Source: Porphyromonadaceae bacterium (GTDB lineage Bacteria > Bacteroidota > Bacteroidia > Bacteroidales > UBA12481). Taken from it: a DNA stretch of 64,000 nucleotides. Numbering within the stretch: the stretch's first letter is position 1; each line of letters begins with the position of its first letter. Position numbers and translations under genes: made by a program. Positions 55,920 to 64,000 of the stretch are shown in pieces. Below the pieces are notes generated by a model. It ran no database searches. It was not told the DNA's origin and saw only the letters and a list, made by a program, of their open reading frames with translations. The DNA is taken from positions 1 through 64,000 of the forward strand of contig QYQM01000077.1 of the NCBI GenBank assembly GCA_007280905.1. Reading direction: 5' to 3'.

Positions 55920-56510
55920 TTACAGATGATCGCTATGGTGCTTCGGGTCCACAATCTCCCGATACTTCTGCACAACGAGCTTCATATCCTCCCACACCTC
56001 TTTCTTCAGTTCCGGGTTACGAAGAAGTGCTGATGGATGGAAGGTAGGCATGACCTGGATATGGTTCCATTCCATCCATTTACCCCGAACCTGGGTGATT
56101 TTACCGTCGGGATCAATTAATCCTTTAAGGGCCGTGGAGCCCAGCAGGATGATGATCGATGGTTGAATAAGCTCAATCTGAAGCAGTAAAAAGGGTAAAC
56201 AGGTGGACCGTTCTTCGGGTGTCGGCTCCCGGTTTGCCGGCGGGCGGCATTTGACAATATTGGCGATAAACACATTTTCCTGCCTGGAAAAGCCGGCTGC
56301 TCCAAGAATCTTATCGAGCAGTTGGCCCGACTTGCCTACGAAAGGCAATCCTTGTTTGTCTTCCTCCTCACCCGGACCCTCACCGATAACCATAAGTTCG
56401 GCGAAAGGATTCCCGGTTCCAAAAACTGCCTGTGTCCTTTGCTGATGAAGGTCACACCTTACGCAGGAGCGAACTTCATGGGTAAGCCGCTGAAATTGTT
56501 TCTCAATCAA
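55920..56510 (-). CDS. Uracil-DNA glycosylase, family 4
   Basis: CVRCDLHQQRTQAVFGTGNPFAELMVIGEGPGEEEDKQGLPFVGKSGQLLDKIL; VMPTFHPSALLRNPELKKEVWEDMK. Confidence 0.95.
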   Translation of the reverse strand: MIEKQFQRLTHEVRSCVRCDLHQQRTQAVFGTGNPFAELMVIGEGPGEEEDKQGLPFVGKSGQLLDKILGAAGFSRQENVFIANIVKCRPPANREPTPEERSTCLPFLLLQIELIQPSIIILLGSTALKGLIDPDGKITQVRGKWMEWNHIQVMPTFHPSALLRNPELKKEVWEDMKLVVQKYREIVDPKHHSDHL

Positions 56511-59050
56511 TTCTGTTTGACAAGGGATTTGATAATAACTTCATCTGATGTTTCCACAACGATATAATACAACCCTTTTGCAATACCCTTAAGATTAATC
56601 GTTTCCTGTCCTTCGGTTTGATTTTGGCGGATCTTTGACCACAGGGTTTTACCGTCAATGCTGATCAATTTCAAGGATACCTGACCGCTGGAAGTGCCGG
56701 AAATTTCCAGCGTTGTTTCGTCCCCGGCCGGATTTGGGAAAAGATTTACAGCCAGATTTTCCAGGTTGGTTTCAATCCCTGAAGTTGCTTGTTCGTCGAT
56801 CACCACGTTATCGATGGCGGCACCATAGCCAAAATCATTGCTATCGTCATACTGGAATCCTATTTGTGCCTCCGAAGTATAGCAATCAGCCGGGAGTTCA
56901 AGGTTGTATTTTTTCCATTTGAATCCGGCACCGGTTCCGCTTGTTGGCAAATCAATGATCGGAACCCAGATTTCATTTCGGTTCCGACGGAAAAAGATTT
57001 TCAGATGATCGAGCTGCTGCCATCTTTTTAACGAATAATCGAAATGCAGGTAAACCTTGTTTTTACCAAAAAGGTTAAGCCTTGGGGTGATTGCATAATC
57101 TGAGCACAAGGTATTCTGTCCCGCAGCAACTGAATTGGCTCCTAGGAACTTGGTTGTATTAATGGATTGCATGGCCAGGCTGGTTGCATCTCCCCATCGG
57201 AATCCCTCAACGTTCCCTTTGATTTTCCATCCGTGACCGGGTTGTTCAAAGTCCTCTATATATGGAAGGGCTTGGATACCTTTGGGAGTGTAGGTTATCT
57301 CGTTGCTCTTTACCGATTCACCGGTATACTGTCCCTCATAATAAGCGGAAACTGAATAGGAATAGGTCTGACCTTCAACTATATCGTTATCGCGGAAGGT
57401 GGAAAGCGTCGTGTTCGCATAGAGGGTGCCATTACGGTATACATAATAGGTGCGCAGATCCTGAGCCATACTGGGTTGCCATGACAGGTCCACTACTCCG
57501 TTACCCGGACTATAATCAAGTTGGGTTGGCGGGAAAAGGTGTATGATTTTGACTTCAAAAGTGATAGAATCGCCGGCGGCAGAGACGTTGAACAGATCCA
57601 GCCCTCCTGGTCCGCTCTGGCCGTTGTTCCAAAGGAAGCAGTCAGGATCGGTCTTATCATTCATGGCTCTTCTGCTGGGAGCTATCAGTGCTGCACTGCT
57701 GAGACTGCCCACTGCGGTGATTGAACCTCCCGGACGGTAAACGTATACTTCATCCGGTGGTCCACCGGCATTTCCGTTTCCGGCACCGGGATTGATGCGG
57801 TAAACAACCAGTCCGGTTCCGGGAGCTGATGATTCATAGCGGCCTTCTCTTTTGCGATACTCCAACACAAAATACTCCGTACGGCTGAATGGGGATTTAA
57901 TTTTATACAGATTATCAGTGGGTTGACATAATGGTTTTAATGAATAAACCCCTGATTCGGTAATCTCAGGCAGGTCGGATATCCAGTGATTGTATTTCAG
58001 TTTTAAGAATCCGCAAATGCTCTGTGGAGGATCGGCAGATCCGCACATCAGGCACCAGCCACCGACAGGATCAGGACCTGTGTGGCCGCTGCCGGAATAA
58101 TGATAAAGATCCGGAGCTCCAAAAACATGGCCCAATTCATGACACATGGTACCGGCTCCAAAACCATTCTCCAGAGTTAGAAAATAACTATTGACCTGGG
58201 CACCTTTCACTCTTACATCATAGGAGAACAAACCCCAGGCGTGCGGCCACAGGAGATCAGCCCAGGCCGAAGAGTTTCCTTGAATTACAAAACAAATATT
58301 ATCCACTATCCCGTCGTCATTCATATCAACATCAACATCAGCAGGTATCTGATTCTGCACAAATTCCACAGCTCTTTTGAGCATGGAATGTTCCCGGATG
58401 GCATTATCGGCATCATAACCTTCAGGGTTGGTTGCAGATTTCGGTAAATAATAATTTCTTGGATGAATGTCTTTATAAGAAACGGTAATGGTATCCGGAC
58501 TAACAGGAAAGTGATGAATTTGAAGGTTCAGCGTATTGTAAGATATCTCCTTATAGTAGTCCTGCACCGATGATTTATCGGTTGCCGACCACATTTCCTT
58601 GAAATACTTGCGATTATGCGTAAAAACACTGTCATCGGCAAAAGAAATATAGATGCACAACGTGTTGACCAATCCCCTTGTCGGGGTTCCCTGAACTGAT
58701 TTTAGGGGCGTTTCAAATTTTGCCCGGCGCTCGGCATACAGCCGTTCGGAAATCTTTACCCCTTTTTCGAGTCCGACGTTGGCCGGATTTACTGTCCCGG
58801 CAACGTATTTTGATGGAATAACGGTTTCTCCGGAGCGAATTCCATAATAGAAATATCCATCCTGCGGATTCATAACGATGGTATACCCATTCGCATCGTG
58901 AAGCCAATGGTAATATTCGTCACCTGATCCCAGGCAGTGGATGATTTTTCCGTTAGGCTGAGTGATGGTCTGCGGGACATTTTCTACATAAGCTGCAAAA
59001 ATCAGACGGCTGAGTAAGAGACCGAAGGCTAATAAGGTTAAACGTTTCAT
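56507..59050 (-). CDS. M6 family metalloprotease with FN3, choice-of-anchor J/MAM-like and T9SS sorting domains
   Basis: HELGHVFGAPDLYHYSG (HExxH); GAAIDNVVIDEQ; VNLFPNPAGDETTLEISG...GLYYIVVETSDEVIIKSLVKQ. Confidence 0.93.
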   Translation of the reverse strand: MKRLTLLAFGLLLSRLIFAAYVENVPQTITQPNGKIIHCLGSGDEYYHWLHDANGYTIVMNPQDGYFYYGIRSGETVIPSKYVAGTVNPANVGLEKGVKISERLYAERRAKFETPLKSVQGTPTRGLVNTLCIYISFADDSVFTHNRKYFKEMWSATDKSSVQDYYKEISYNTLNLQIHHFPVSPDTITVSYKDIHPRNYYLPKSATNPEGYDADNAIREHSMLKRAVEFVQNQIPADVDVDMNDDGIVDNICFVIQGNSSAWADLLWPHAWGLFSYDVRVKGAQVNSYFLTLENGFGAGTMCHELGHVFGAPDLYHYSGSGHTGPDPVGGWCLMCGSADPPQSICGFLKLKYNHWISDLPEITESGVYSLKPLCQPTDNLYKIKSPFSRTEYFVLEYRKREGRYESSAPGTGLVVYRINPGAGNGNAGGPPDEVYVYRPGGSITAVGSLSSAALIAPSRRAMNDKTDPDCFLWNNGQSGPGGLDLFNVSAAGDSITFEVKIIHLFPPTQLDYSPGNGVVDLSWQPSMAQDLRTYYVYRNGTLYANTTLSTFRDNDIVEGQTYSYSVSAYYEGQYTGESVKSNEITYTPKGIQALPYIEDFEQPGHGWKIKGNVEGFRWGDATSLAMQSINTTKFLGANSVAAGQNTLCSDYAITPRLNLFGKNKVYLHFDYSLKRWQQLDHLKIFFRRNRNEIWVPIIDLPTSGTGAGFKWKKYNLELPADCYTSEAQIGFQYDDSNDFGYGAAIDNVVIDEQATSGIETNLENLAVNLFPNPAGDETTLEISGTSSGQVSLKLISIDGKTLWSKIRQNQTEGQETINLKGIAKGLYYIVVETSDEVIIKSLVKQN

Positions 59051-59064
59051 CAGAAAATATGCAA

Positions 59065-61641
59065 CTAGTTGTTTATCTTAAGTATCTGTTGGTTGCCGAT
59101 CAACTTACCGGAAGCGATCTGCAAGATATATAATCCATCCGGAAAATCGAAAAGGTCCAGCGTTATCTCTTTTTGAGGGGGGTATTCCTGAGATAGAAAA
59201 ATCTGTCCGGTTATAGATAGTATCCTGATTCTCATTGGGTCCGTGGAGGGGATGTTCCATAACAGGGTCACCTTGCCTCCGGTAGGATTTGGGTAAATGG
59301 TGAGGGTGCTCAATGATTCCTCTTCATCGATCCCGGTGCCGTTGCGCATATCGATAAAAACCGTCAGGGTATCAGGGGTGCAGGTGCCGTTGTAGGCGAT
59401 CTGCTGAACTTCGAACAGGCTTTTGGTATAATAGGTATGGATGGGGTTTGGTTCAGTTGAAGTGGTTCCATCGCCGAACAACCAAAGCAGGTGTTCCGTA
59501 TGATTTGATTTATTGGTGAAAGAGATGTCCATGAACTTCCGGTTAAAATCGAAGGCAGCTTCAGGTTTTTCACGGATCGTAAGTATTTCAGGAGTTATCA
59601 GATGATCCAGATGGTTCAGGGATAGCTTGACTGTCTTTTTTCCAGATTTCGTGTAACTAACCAGATGGGGCCCTTTTGTAGTTGCGTAACGGGGTTCGGC
59701 TCCCTCGCCAAAATCCCACTCCCAGGATTGGATCGAGCCTTCGGATTGATCGGTAAAAGTTACCGTCTGATACAGGCAAAGGTCGGTGTTATCGATGGAA
59801 AAATTGGGGATAGCCGGTTCAGCGACTTCATAAACGGTAAAATTGTCGATTGCGGCACCATAGCCCTGACTAAAGGAATCGTTGTAATAGAATGCAATCT
59901 GGATGGGAGCGTTCCCTGAAGACAGTGGCAGGTAAAAGTGTTTGTTTTTCCAATCGGAATATCCTCCGGTAGAATCAAGACTGGCGATTGTATGCCATTG
60001 GCCGGTGTCAAAATCGCGCCACATCAGGGAAAGATTATCGATACCCGGATTTTGCTTAAAAACATAATCAAAGGATACTGCCGGGTGGGAAAAATCTCCT
60101 GGATAAAAGACCGGACTGATGAGATAGTCGGCAACCTGTTCACCGGCAGGATGGCCTTCAGAGCGGATAGCGGCAATATTGCCGGGATTGCCCCCGATTT
60201 GGAAACTGGCGGCCGGGCCTACCTGGAAACCCGATTCGGAACGCTGCAGTTGCCAGCCTGCTGATCCCGACTCGAAGGTTTGGGAATATCCTGGTTGAAT
60301 CCGTACCCAGGGAAGAACTGCGATCACAGGTGTGGCTTCCGATTCACCCGGAGTTTCGCCCTGATAATACGCGGTGATTCTATAGGTATATTTTCGGCCG
60401 TTTTCCATCCCTTCGTCGCGGAATTTGGTCTCAGCTGTCTGGCCGATTACAGAACTATCTCGGTAAATATTGAAATGGGAGAAATCGGGTATTACAGGCT
60501 GATCCCAGAAAAGTTGAACGAACCCATCGCCTGCCAGTACGTCGAGTGCGGATGGCCGGTCGTGCAGAGGCATGCTGGCAGGCTGCAATCCGAAAATGGC
60601 CCCTTGCTGGGAGGAAAAATCAGCTCCACCGCCTGCCATGCCGGAAAGCGTGTACCAGCCGTCACCGGCGCCATTCCAACCCCAGTTAAAATGGAAAAAA
60701 GTTTCATTCCGGTAACCATCGACATTAAACGCATGGCTCGATTTGCCATCCGGACTTGTTCCGGAGTATAAAACGGGCCTGGAATTATCCAGCTCCTGAT
60801 GAAGCATGCGTATCCAATCGGGAAAAGTATTTTCTTCCATGTCGCGAAATACCATGCCCGGATTGTAAGAGAAATTGTTTATCAGGGCCGGCACGGCGTA
60901 TCGGTCAACACTTGTGCTGGATAAAACAGGGCCATAGTTCATTAGGGAGGCAACGCCGGTATGATAGAGTATTAATGCGGAGGCTTCGGTCGGGGAAATA
61001 TCATGGGTAAGATCCCAGCGATAATGGGTTGTATCGAAAATGGCCGTAATCTCCCCATATTCAGAGTGTTGTAGCGGGGTATAAGTAACCTCGCCGGTTC
61101 CTTTCGGCGGCCACTGCCATTTTTCCATGATTTGCGACATAGCCACGGCTACACACCCGACGAGGGCCCGTTTGCCGGTGGAATCAGCAGGACAATACCT
61201 GTTCCAAGGGTCTCCCTGTCCCCACTGGGCCGAGGTCAGGGGGAGAACAAGGTGATCAGTGAAAAATTGAGAATTTTGACCCTGCTTTTGTTGTGACCCA
61301 AGGGTAACCGGTGCCTGGTATGACGGCAATAGCCAATTGAGAAGGGGATGATCCGGATTAGTTGGAAACTTCGATGTAAGTGAGTAGCCAAGGACTGGTG
61401 AGTTGGTTTCCTGAGCTGAAACAATGACAAAACCGGCGGGTTTAAAGGTTACGATAAATACAGCCGGCAGATCCGGATTTCCTACCGGAATAATGGAATC
61501 CTGCACGAGCCGGGTTTTCAGTGAGAGCGGACGACCGCCCATCACGCTCCATGCGATCTCTGCCGCTTTTGTTGCCGGAACCATCTGAGCAGTAAGGGCC
61601 CATGGTATCAGCCAAAGAATCAATGCAAACCGTTTGATCAT
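59065..61641 (-). CDS. C10 family (streptopain-like) cysteine peptidase with FN3, MAM-like, PKD and T9SS sorting domains
   Basis: ALVGCVAVAMSQIMEKWQWPPKGTG catalytic Cys region; SHAFNVDGYRNETFFHFNWGWNGAGDGWY; LTIYPNPTGGKVTLLWN; start at MIKRFALIL. Confidence 0.93.
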   Translation of the reverse strand: MIKRFALILWLIPWALTAQMVPATKAAEIAWSVMGGRPLSLKTRLVQDSIIPVGNPDLPAVFIVTFKPAGFVIVSAQETNSPVLGYSLTSKFPTNPDHPLLNWLLPSYQAPVTLGSQQKQGQNSQFFTDHLVLPLTSAQWGQGDPWNRYCPADSTGKRALVGCVAVAMSQIMEKWQWPPKGTGEVTYTPLQHSEYGEITAIFDTTHYRWDLTHDISPTEASALILYHTGVASLMNYGPVLSSTSVDRYAVPALINNFSYNPGMVFRDMEENTFPDWIRMLHQELDNSRPVLYSGTSPDGKSSHAFNVDGYRNETFFHFNWGWNGAGDGWYTLSGMAGGGADFSSQQGAIFGLQPASMPLHDRPSALDVLAGDGFVQLFWDQPVIPDFSHFNIYRDSSVIGQTAETKFRDEGMENGRKYTYRITAYYQGETPGESEATPVIAVLPWVRIQPGYSQTFESGSAGWQLQRSESGFQVGPAASFQIGGNPGNIAAIRSEGHPAGEQVADYLISPVFYPGDFSHPAVSFDYVFKQNPGIDNLSLMWRDFDTGQWHTIASLDSTGGYSDWKNKHFYLPLSSGNAPIQIAFYYNDSFSQGYGAAIDNFTVYEVAEPAIPNFSIDNTDLCLYQTVTFTDQSEGSIQSWEWDFGEGAEPRYATTKGPHLVSYTKSGKKTVKLSLNHLDHLITPEILTIREKPEAAFDFNRKFMDISFTNKSNHTEHLLWLFGDGTTSTEPNPIHTYYTKSLFEVQQIAYNGTCTPDTLTVFIDMRNGTGIDEEESLSTLTIYPNPTGGKVTLLWNIPSTDPMRIRILSITGQIFLSQEYPPQKEITLDLFDFPDGLYILQIASGKLIGNQQILKINN

Positions 61642-61658
61642 CGGGCCAAATATAGCGC

Positions 61659-63056
61659 TTACTTCTTGAATAGCACAAATCCGTTTTTCTGCCGGATGCG
61701 GGACCAATGAGCCGGGATGCTATCGCGCGGAAGTTCTGTATCCTTAACCAGGTAAAAACAAGCCGAGGGATTTTCAGATGGATCCAGACTGATTCCGGAG
61801 TGTCGTGCAAAATAGCTGTGAAGGCTCCAATCCGTGAAAAGTAATGGATTGATATGGATAGTGCTACCCTTCGGAATCACCACGCTGAAATCATGAATCA
61901 TGGCCAATTCTTTCTGATCGCGGCGGGAATATTGAGCCAAAACAGGAGGGATTATCAACGAAACAACAAAAATCATCGCGGTTGCATATCGAAAAACTCC
62001 GGCACCCGGCTGCCTGGAATTCAACCGGATCAATAGGTCCTGCATAAGTGCCCAAACGAGCAAAGCAATCATCAACGCAAACATCGGTAGCGCAACCAGT
62101 ATGTAAAAACTGCGCTGCTTCATGCTGATCATAATGGGCAGAACACCGCATAACCCAATCAACATAAATAGAATAGATGGTTTAATGTATTTCCGGAATT
62201 TCTCCTTATTGATAGGATGCCTAAAAATCAAGGCTATGGCACAAGCGGTCAATACCGGAAGAATCAGTTGAGAAAGGAGGGTACCCAGGATATAAAACCG
62301 GCTCGGTACCGTTTTCATCCCTGCAAGGCTGTCAACCACCTGGTTTATCCAATACGCATGAAGACTTTCCCTGGCATCAATCGAAAAGGTAATCAGGATT
62401 ATCAATGGGATCAAAGTGGAAAAAACGAGAATCAGGGTTCTTGTTATCACCTTTTTCGGGATGAAAGCAGGAAGAGTGAATTCCCATAGGAAAGGTAAAA
62501 TCCAGGGAAAAAGAGCAAAAGGGCCTTTAGTAAGGAGTCCGGCGAAAAGCGAGAAACCTGCGATGACCAGATAAACAGAATTTTTTTGTGAGGAGCTTTT
62601 CAGTACAAACAGGATGGCTAGTGTGGTAAAAATTCCAAGTGTATTATCCAGCAGATTTGAAGCGGCGGCCCATGAAACCAGTGGGAAAAGAATCCAGAAA
62701 AGAAGGGGAATCCAACCCGATTTTTTTTCGCCGGTCACCTCCTCCCAGATCAGAACGATCAGATAGCCGGTGATTAAAAAAGCAGCAAGAGAATAGAACC
62801 GCTCAACAAGGGGGCTGTCGCCGAACATTCTGAATGCCAATCCTTGCAGGCCCAAAGCCAATGGTGGATGTTCATGGAACTGCGGGTAGAGGGTCGCTGA
62901 TAAATGGGGTTCCCAAAACGAACCAAGGCCATTGGCCAGATTTCGGGAGATCGATGCGTAGGTCACTCCGTCGACAAACATCCCTTCAGCGAAAAGCCGA
63001 AACCCTGTCATCAGCATAAACAGGGCAGCAACGGCAATGTAAAAAAACAGGATCAT
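61659..63056 (-). CDS. Glycosyltransferase family 39 (ArnT-like) membrane protein
   Basis: GMFVDGVTYASISRNLANGLGSFWEPHLSATLYPQFHEHPPLALGLQGLAFRMFGDSPLVERF; multi-TM. Confidence 0.88.
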   Translation of the reverse strand: MILFFYIAVAALFMLMTGFRLFAEGMFVDGVTYASISRNLANGLGSFWEPHLSATLYPQFHEHPPLALGLQGLAFRMFGDSPLVERFYSLAAFLITGYLIVLIWEEVTGEKKSGWIPLLFWILFPLVSWAAASNLLDNTLGIFTTLAILFVLKSSSQKNSVYLVIAGFSLFAGLLTKGPFALFPWILPFLWEFTLPAFIPKKVITRTLILVFSTLIPLIILITFSIDARESLHAYWINQVVDSLAGMKTVPSRFYILGTLLSQLILPVLTACAIALIFRHPINKEKFRKYIKPSILFMLIGLCGVLPIMISMKQRSFYILVALPMFALMIALLVWALMQDLLIRLNSRQPGAGVFRYATAMIFVVSLIIPPVLAQYSRRDQKELAMIHDFSVVIPKGSTIHINPLLFTDWSLHSYFARHSGISLDPSENPSACFYLVKDTELPRDSIPAHWSRIRQKNGFVLFKK

Positions 63057-63167
63057 ATCCGGGCTTCAGCGATTTTATCAAATTCGATGTCGGTCCGGGT
63101 ACCAAGATAATTAATCGGGATGGATAGTTGATCGGTATCCCTTACTGAAATAAACAAACAAAAAAGT

Positions 63168-63175
63168 TATTTTTG
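63168..63175 (+). promoter_or_regulatory. Candidate Bacteroidota -7 element TATTTTTG
   Basis: TAnnTTTG match 22 nt upstream of ATG 63198. Confidence 0.4.
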
Positions 63176-63197
63176 GAAAACAGCAATACCGGGTACC

Positions 63198-64000
63198 ATG
63201 AAAAAATCAGATCAAATTCCTTCTGATGATCTCAACAGGCTCCATGACACCATTGAATCGCTTCAATCCAGGGTCGAACAGCTGGAAGCCAAGATGGTTG
63301 CGTTGGAGTCCTCTCCTATTATGCGATATATTGTAAAAGACGAGGAAGATGAAACCGGGGACGCTGATAGCGAGGAAACCCGGAAAGGGATTGAATCAGC
63401 CATCGGGGAACATGGATTCGCCTGGATCAGCAGCATTATCCTGATATTCTTTGTGGTATTCCTGATGGTTCTATTTCAAAAGAACTGGGGATCACTGGCT
63501 GCAACGATGAGTGGACTGGCTGCATCAGCGGTAGTATTTTTACTCACCTTACTTTTGCGCAAACGGTTTTCCGGACAGGTGAACCGGATCCACACGGGTA
63601 TTCTGATGCTTCTTTATTATATCTCTTTACGGCTTCATTTTTTTACCGATGACCCGCTCATTGCCAGTTTACCACTGAGCCTCATCATTCTCGCTATTCC
63701 GGTTGTGATCCAATTTGTTTATGCTTTAAAAAGAAAGTCGCAGTTTTTAACGGGGATCGGACTGATCATGCTCATTGCTGCCGGCCTGTGTTCTGACGTA
63801 ACGGAAATCATACTGTTTTCCGGAGCGGTTACAACCGGTTTGTCAATCATGCTTCTCTGGCGGAACAATTGGTCGCAGCAGGTTTATTTCGCCCTTTTCC
63901 TGGTTTATTTAAATCACGTCCTCTGGCTGTTCGGCAATCCGGCTGGTGGTAATGACTTTGTCATCAGAGAAGTAGCAGGTTATAACCTTTTATTCCTCTT
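63198..64000 (+). CDS. Partial DUF2339-like multi-TM membrane protein with N-terminal coiled coil, runs off the window
   Basis: Open frame from ATG 63198 to the edge: MKKSDQIPSDDLNRLHDTIESLQSRVEQLEAKMVALES...GFAWISSIILIFFVVFLMVLFQKNWG; not in the ORF track because it has no stop. Confidence 0.75.
   Translation, partial: MKKSDQIPSDDLNRLHDTIESLQSRVEQLEAKMVALESSPIMRYIVKDEEDETGDADSEETRKGIESAIGEHGFAWISSIILIFFVVFLMVLFQKNWGSLAATMSGLAASAVVFLLTLLLRKRFSGQVNRIHTGILMLLYYISLRLHFFTDDPLIASLPLSLIILAIPVVIQFVYALKRKSQFLTGIGLIMLIAAGLCSDVTEIILFSGAVTTGLSIMLLWRNNWSQQVYFALFLVYLNHVLWLFGNPAGGNDFVIREVAGYNLLFL

Overview
This window looks like a Bacteroidota (Bacteroidales-like) chromosome segment. Most of it is core metabolism and translation genes. 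These include a three-subunit succinate dehydrogenase/fumarate reductase, rplM-rpsI-rpsB-tsf-pyrH-frr, dxs, THX, trpS, glyQS, nadB, rbfA, ftsX-DUF3098-uppP-truB-queA, and a family-4 uracil-DNA glycosylase. There are also cell-surface and secretion genes: T9SS C-terminal-domain proteins, an AlgI/AlgX-like O-acetylation pair, and a nonulosonic (probably legionaminic) acid cluster with a flippase. One tRNA-Leu(CAA) is present. I found no CRISPR array, prophage, transposase or recognisable defence island. The main unexplained structure is a dense set of short intergenic repeats. Two families are heptanucleotide tandem repeats, (GCCTTGA)n and (GGTTATC)n. Each is stop-free on only one strand, and they appear to sit in frame inside three genes (a glycosyltransferase, a NeuD-like acetyltransferase, an O-antigen ligase) and to supply the stop codon of the ligase gene. 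There are also about 130-bp imperfect palindromes, several REP-like hairpins, a perfect 28-bp-arm inverted repeat at a convergent gene junction, and a 5'-nucleotidase pseudogene that appears to carry two internal deletions. Product names rest on motif and family recognition by eye; no database search was run.
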